This document shows positions 5,438 through 5,490 of a stretch of DNA of 5,490 bases, in pieces. This stretch comes from Pseudomonadota bacterium. GTDB taxonomy: Bacteria > Pseudomonadota > Gammaproteobacteria > Magnimaribacterales > D2472. The translations under genes and the position numbers were made by a program. Each line of letters starts with the position of its first letter. Within the stretch, counting starts at the first letter, position 1. The notes below the pieces were generated by a model, which saw only the letters and a list, made by a program, of their open reading frames with translations, was not told where the DNA came from and did no database searches. The DNA lies in assembly GCA_010024215.1 (NCBI GenBank), contig RGHK01000065.1, positions 1-5,490 on the forward strand, given 5' to 3'.

Positions 5438-5490
5438 TAATTGAAGAGTTTGATCATGGCTCAGATTGAACGCTGGCGGTAGGCTTAACA
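5438..5490 (+). rRNA. rrs: 16S ribosomal RNA, 5' end only
   Basis: AGAGTTTGATCATGGCTCAG (5445-5464) is the universal bacterial 16S start (the 27F primer site), followed by ATTGAACGCTGGCGGTAGGC. The mature 5' end is placed at 5438 by alignment to the E. coli start AAATTGAAGAG. The gene is cut by the right edge after 53 bases. The GGTAGGCTTAACA variant here is compatible with Gammaproteobacteria but too short for a finer assignment. Confidence 0.98.

Overview
This is an AT-rich stretch (about one-third G+C by eye) of a gammaproteobacterial chromosome. The lineage call rests on the divergent bamD/rluD pair, which has the same arrangement in E. coli, on IlvI-type acetohydroxyacid synthase sequences, and on a 16S rRNA start and rRNA leader (boxA followed by GTGTGGG) close to those of E. 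coli. The low G+C, short intergenic spaces and overlapping genes suggest a streamlined, free-living, probably marine organism. SAR86 or a relative is a plausible guess, but nothing visible here proves it.

Layout. Positions 1-116 hold the 3' end of an unrecognised plus-strand reading frame that runs into an ATTT tetranucleotide repeat and appears frameshifted there. Positions 117-278 are non-coding and contain palindromes. bamD (minus strand, 292-1104) encodes an outer-membrane assembly lipoprotein and ends inside a terminator-like hairpin. A 71-bp divergent promoter region separates it from rluD (plus strand, 1176-2111), the 23S rRNA pseudouridine synthase. A 74-bp spacer with a good sigma70-type promoter and a striking nested inverted repeat leads into a compact ilvI-ilvH-ilvC operon (2186-5272). 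Its genes overlap by 4 and 17 bp. A ribosomal RNA promoter begins almost immediately after ilvC, and the window ends 53 bases into the 16S rRNA gene.

How the genes work together. IlvI and IlvH form acetohydroxyacid synthase, and IlvC performs the next step, so the operon supplies the first two steps shared by valine and isoleucine (and, via valine, leucine) synthesis. RluD modifies the 23S rRNA that the downstream rrn operon presumably encodes. BamD belongs to envelope assembly and is unrelated in pathway.

Most of the window is conventional. The observations most worth checking are the single-domain IlvH with an expanded ACT-domain loop, the Y-shaped inverted repeat that could hide the ilvI ribosome-binding site in read-through transcripts from rluD, and the tetranucleotide repeat at a frameshift point at the left edge. 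I found no mobile element, CRISPR array, tRNA or obviously novel multi-gene system.
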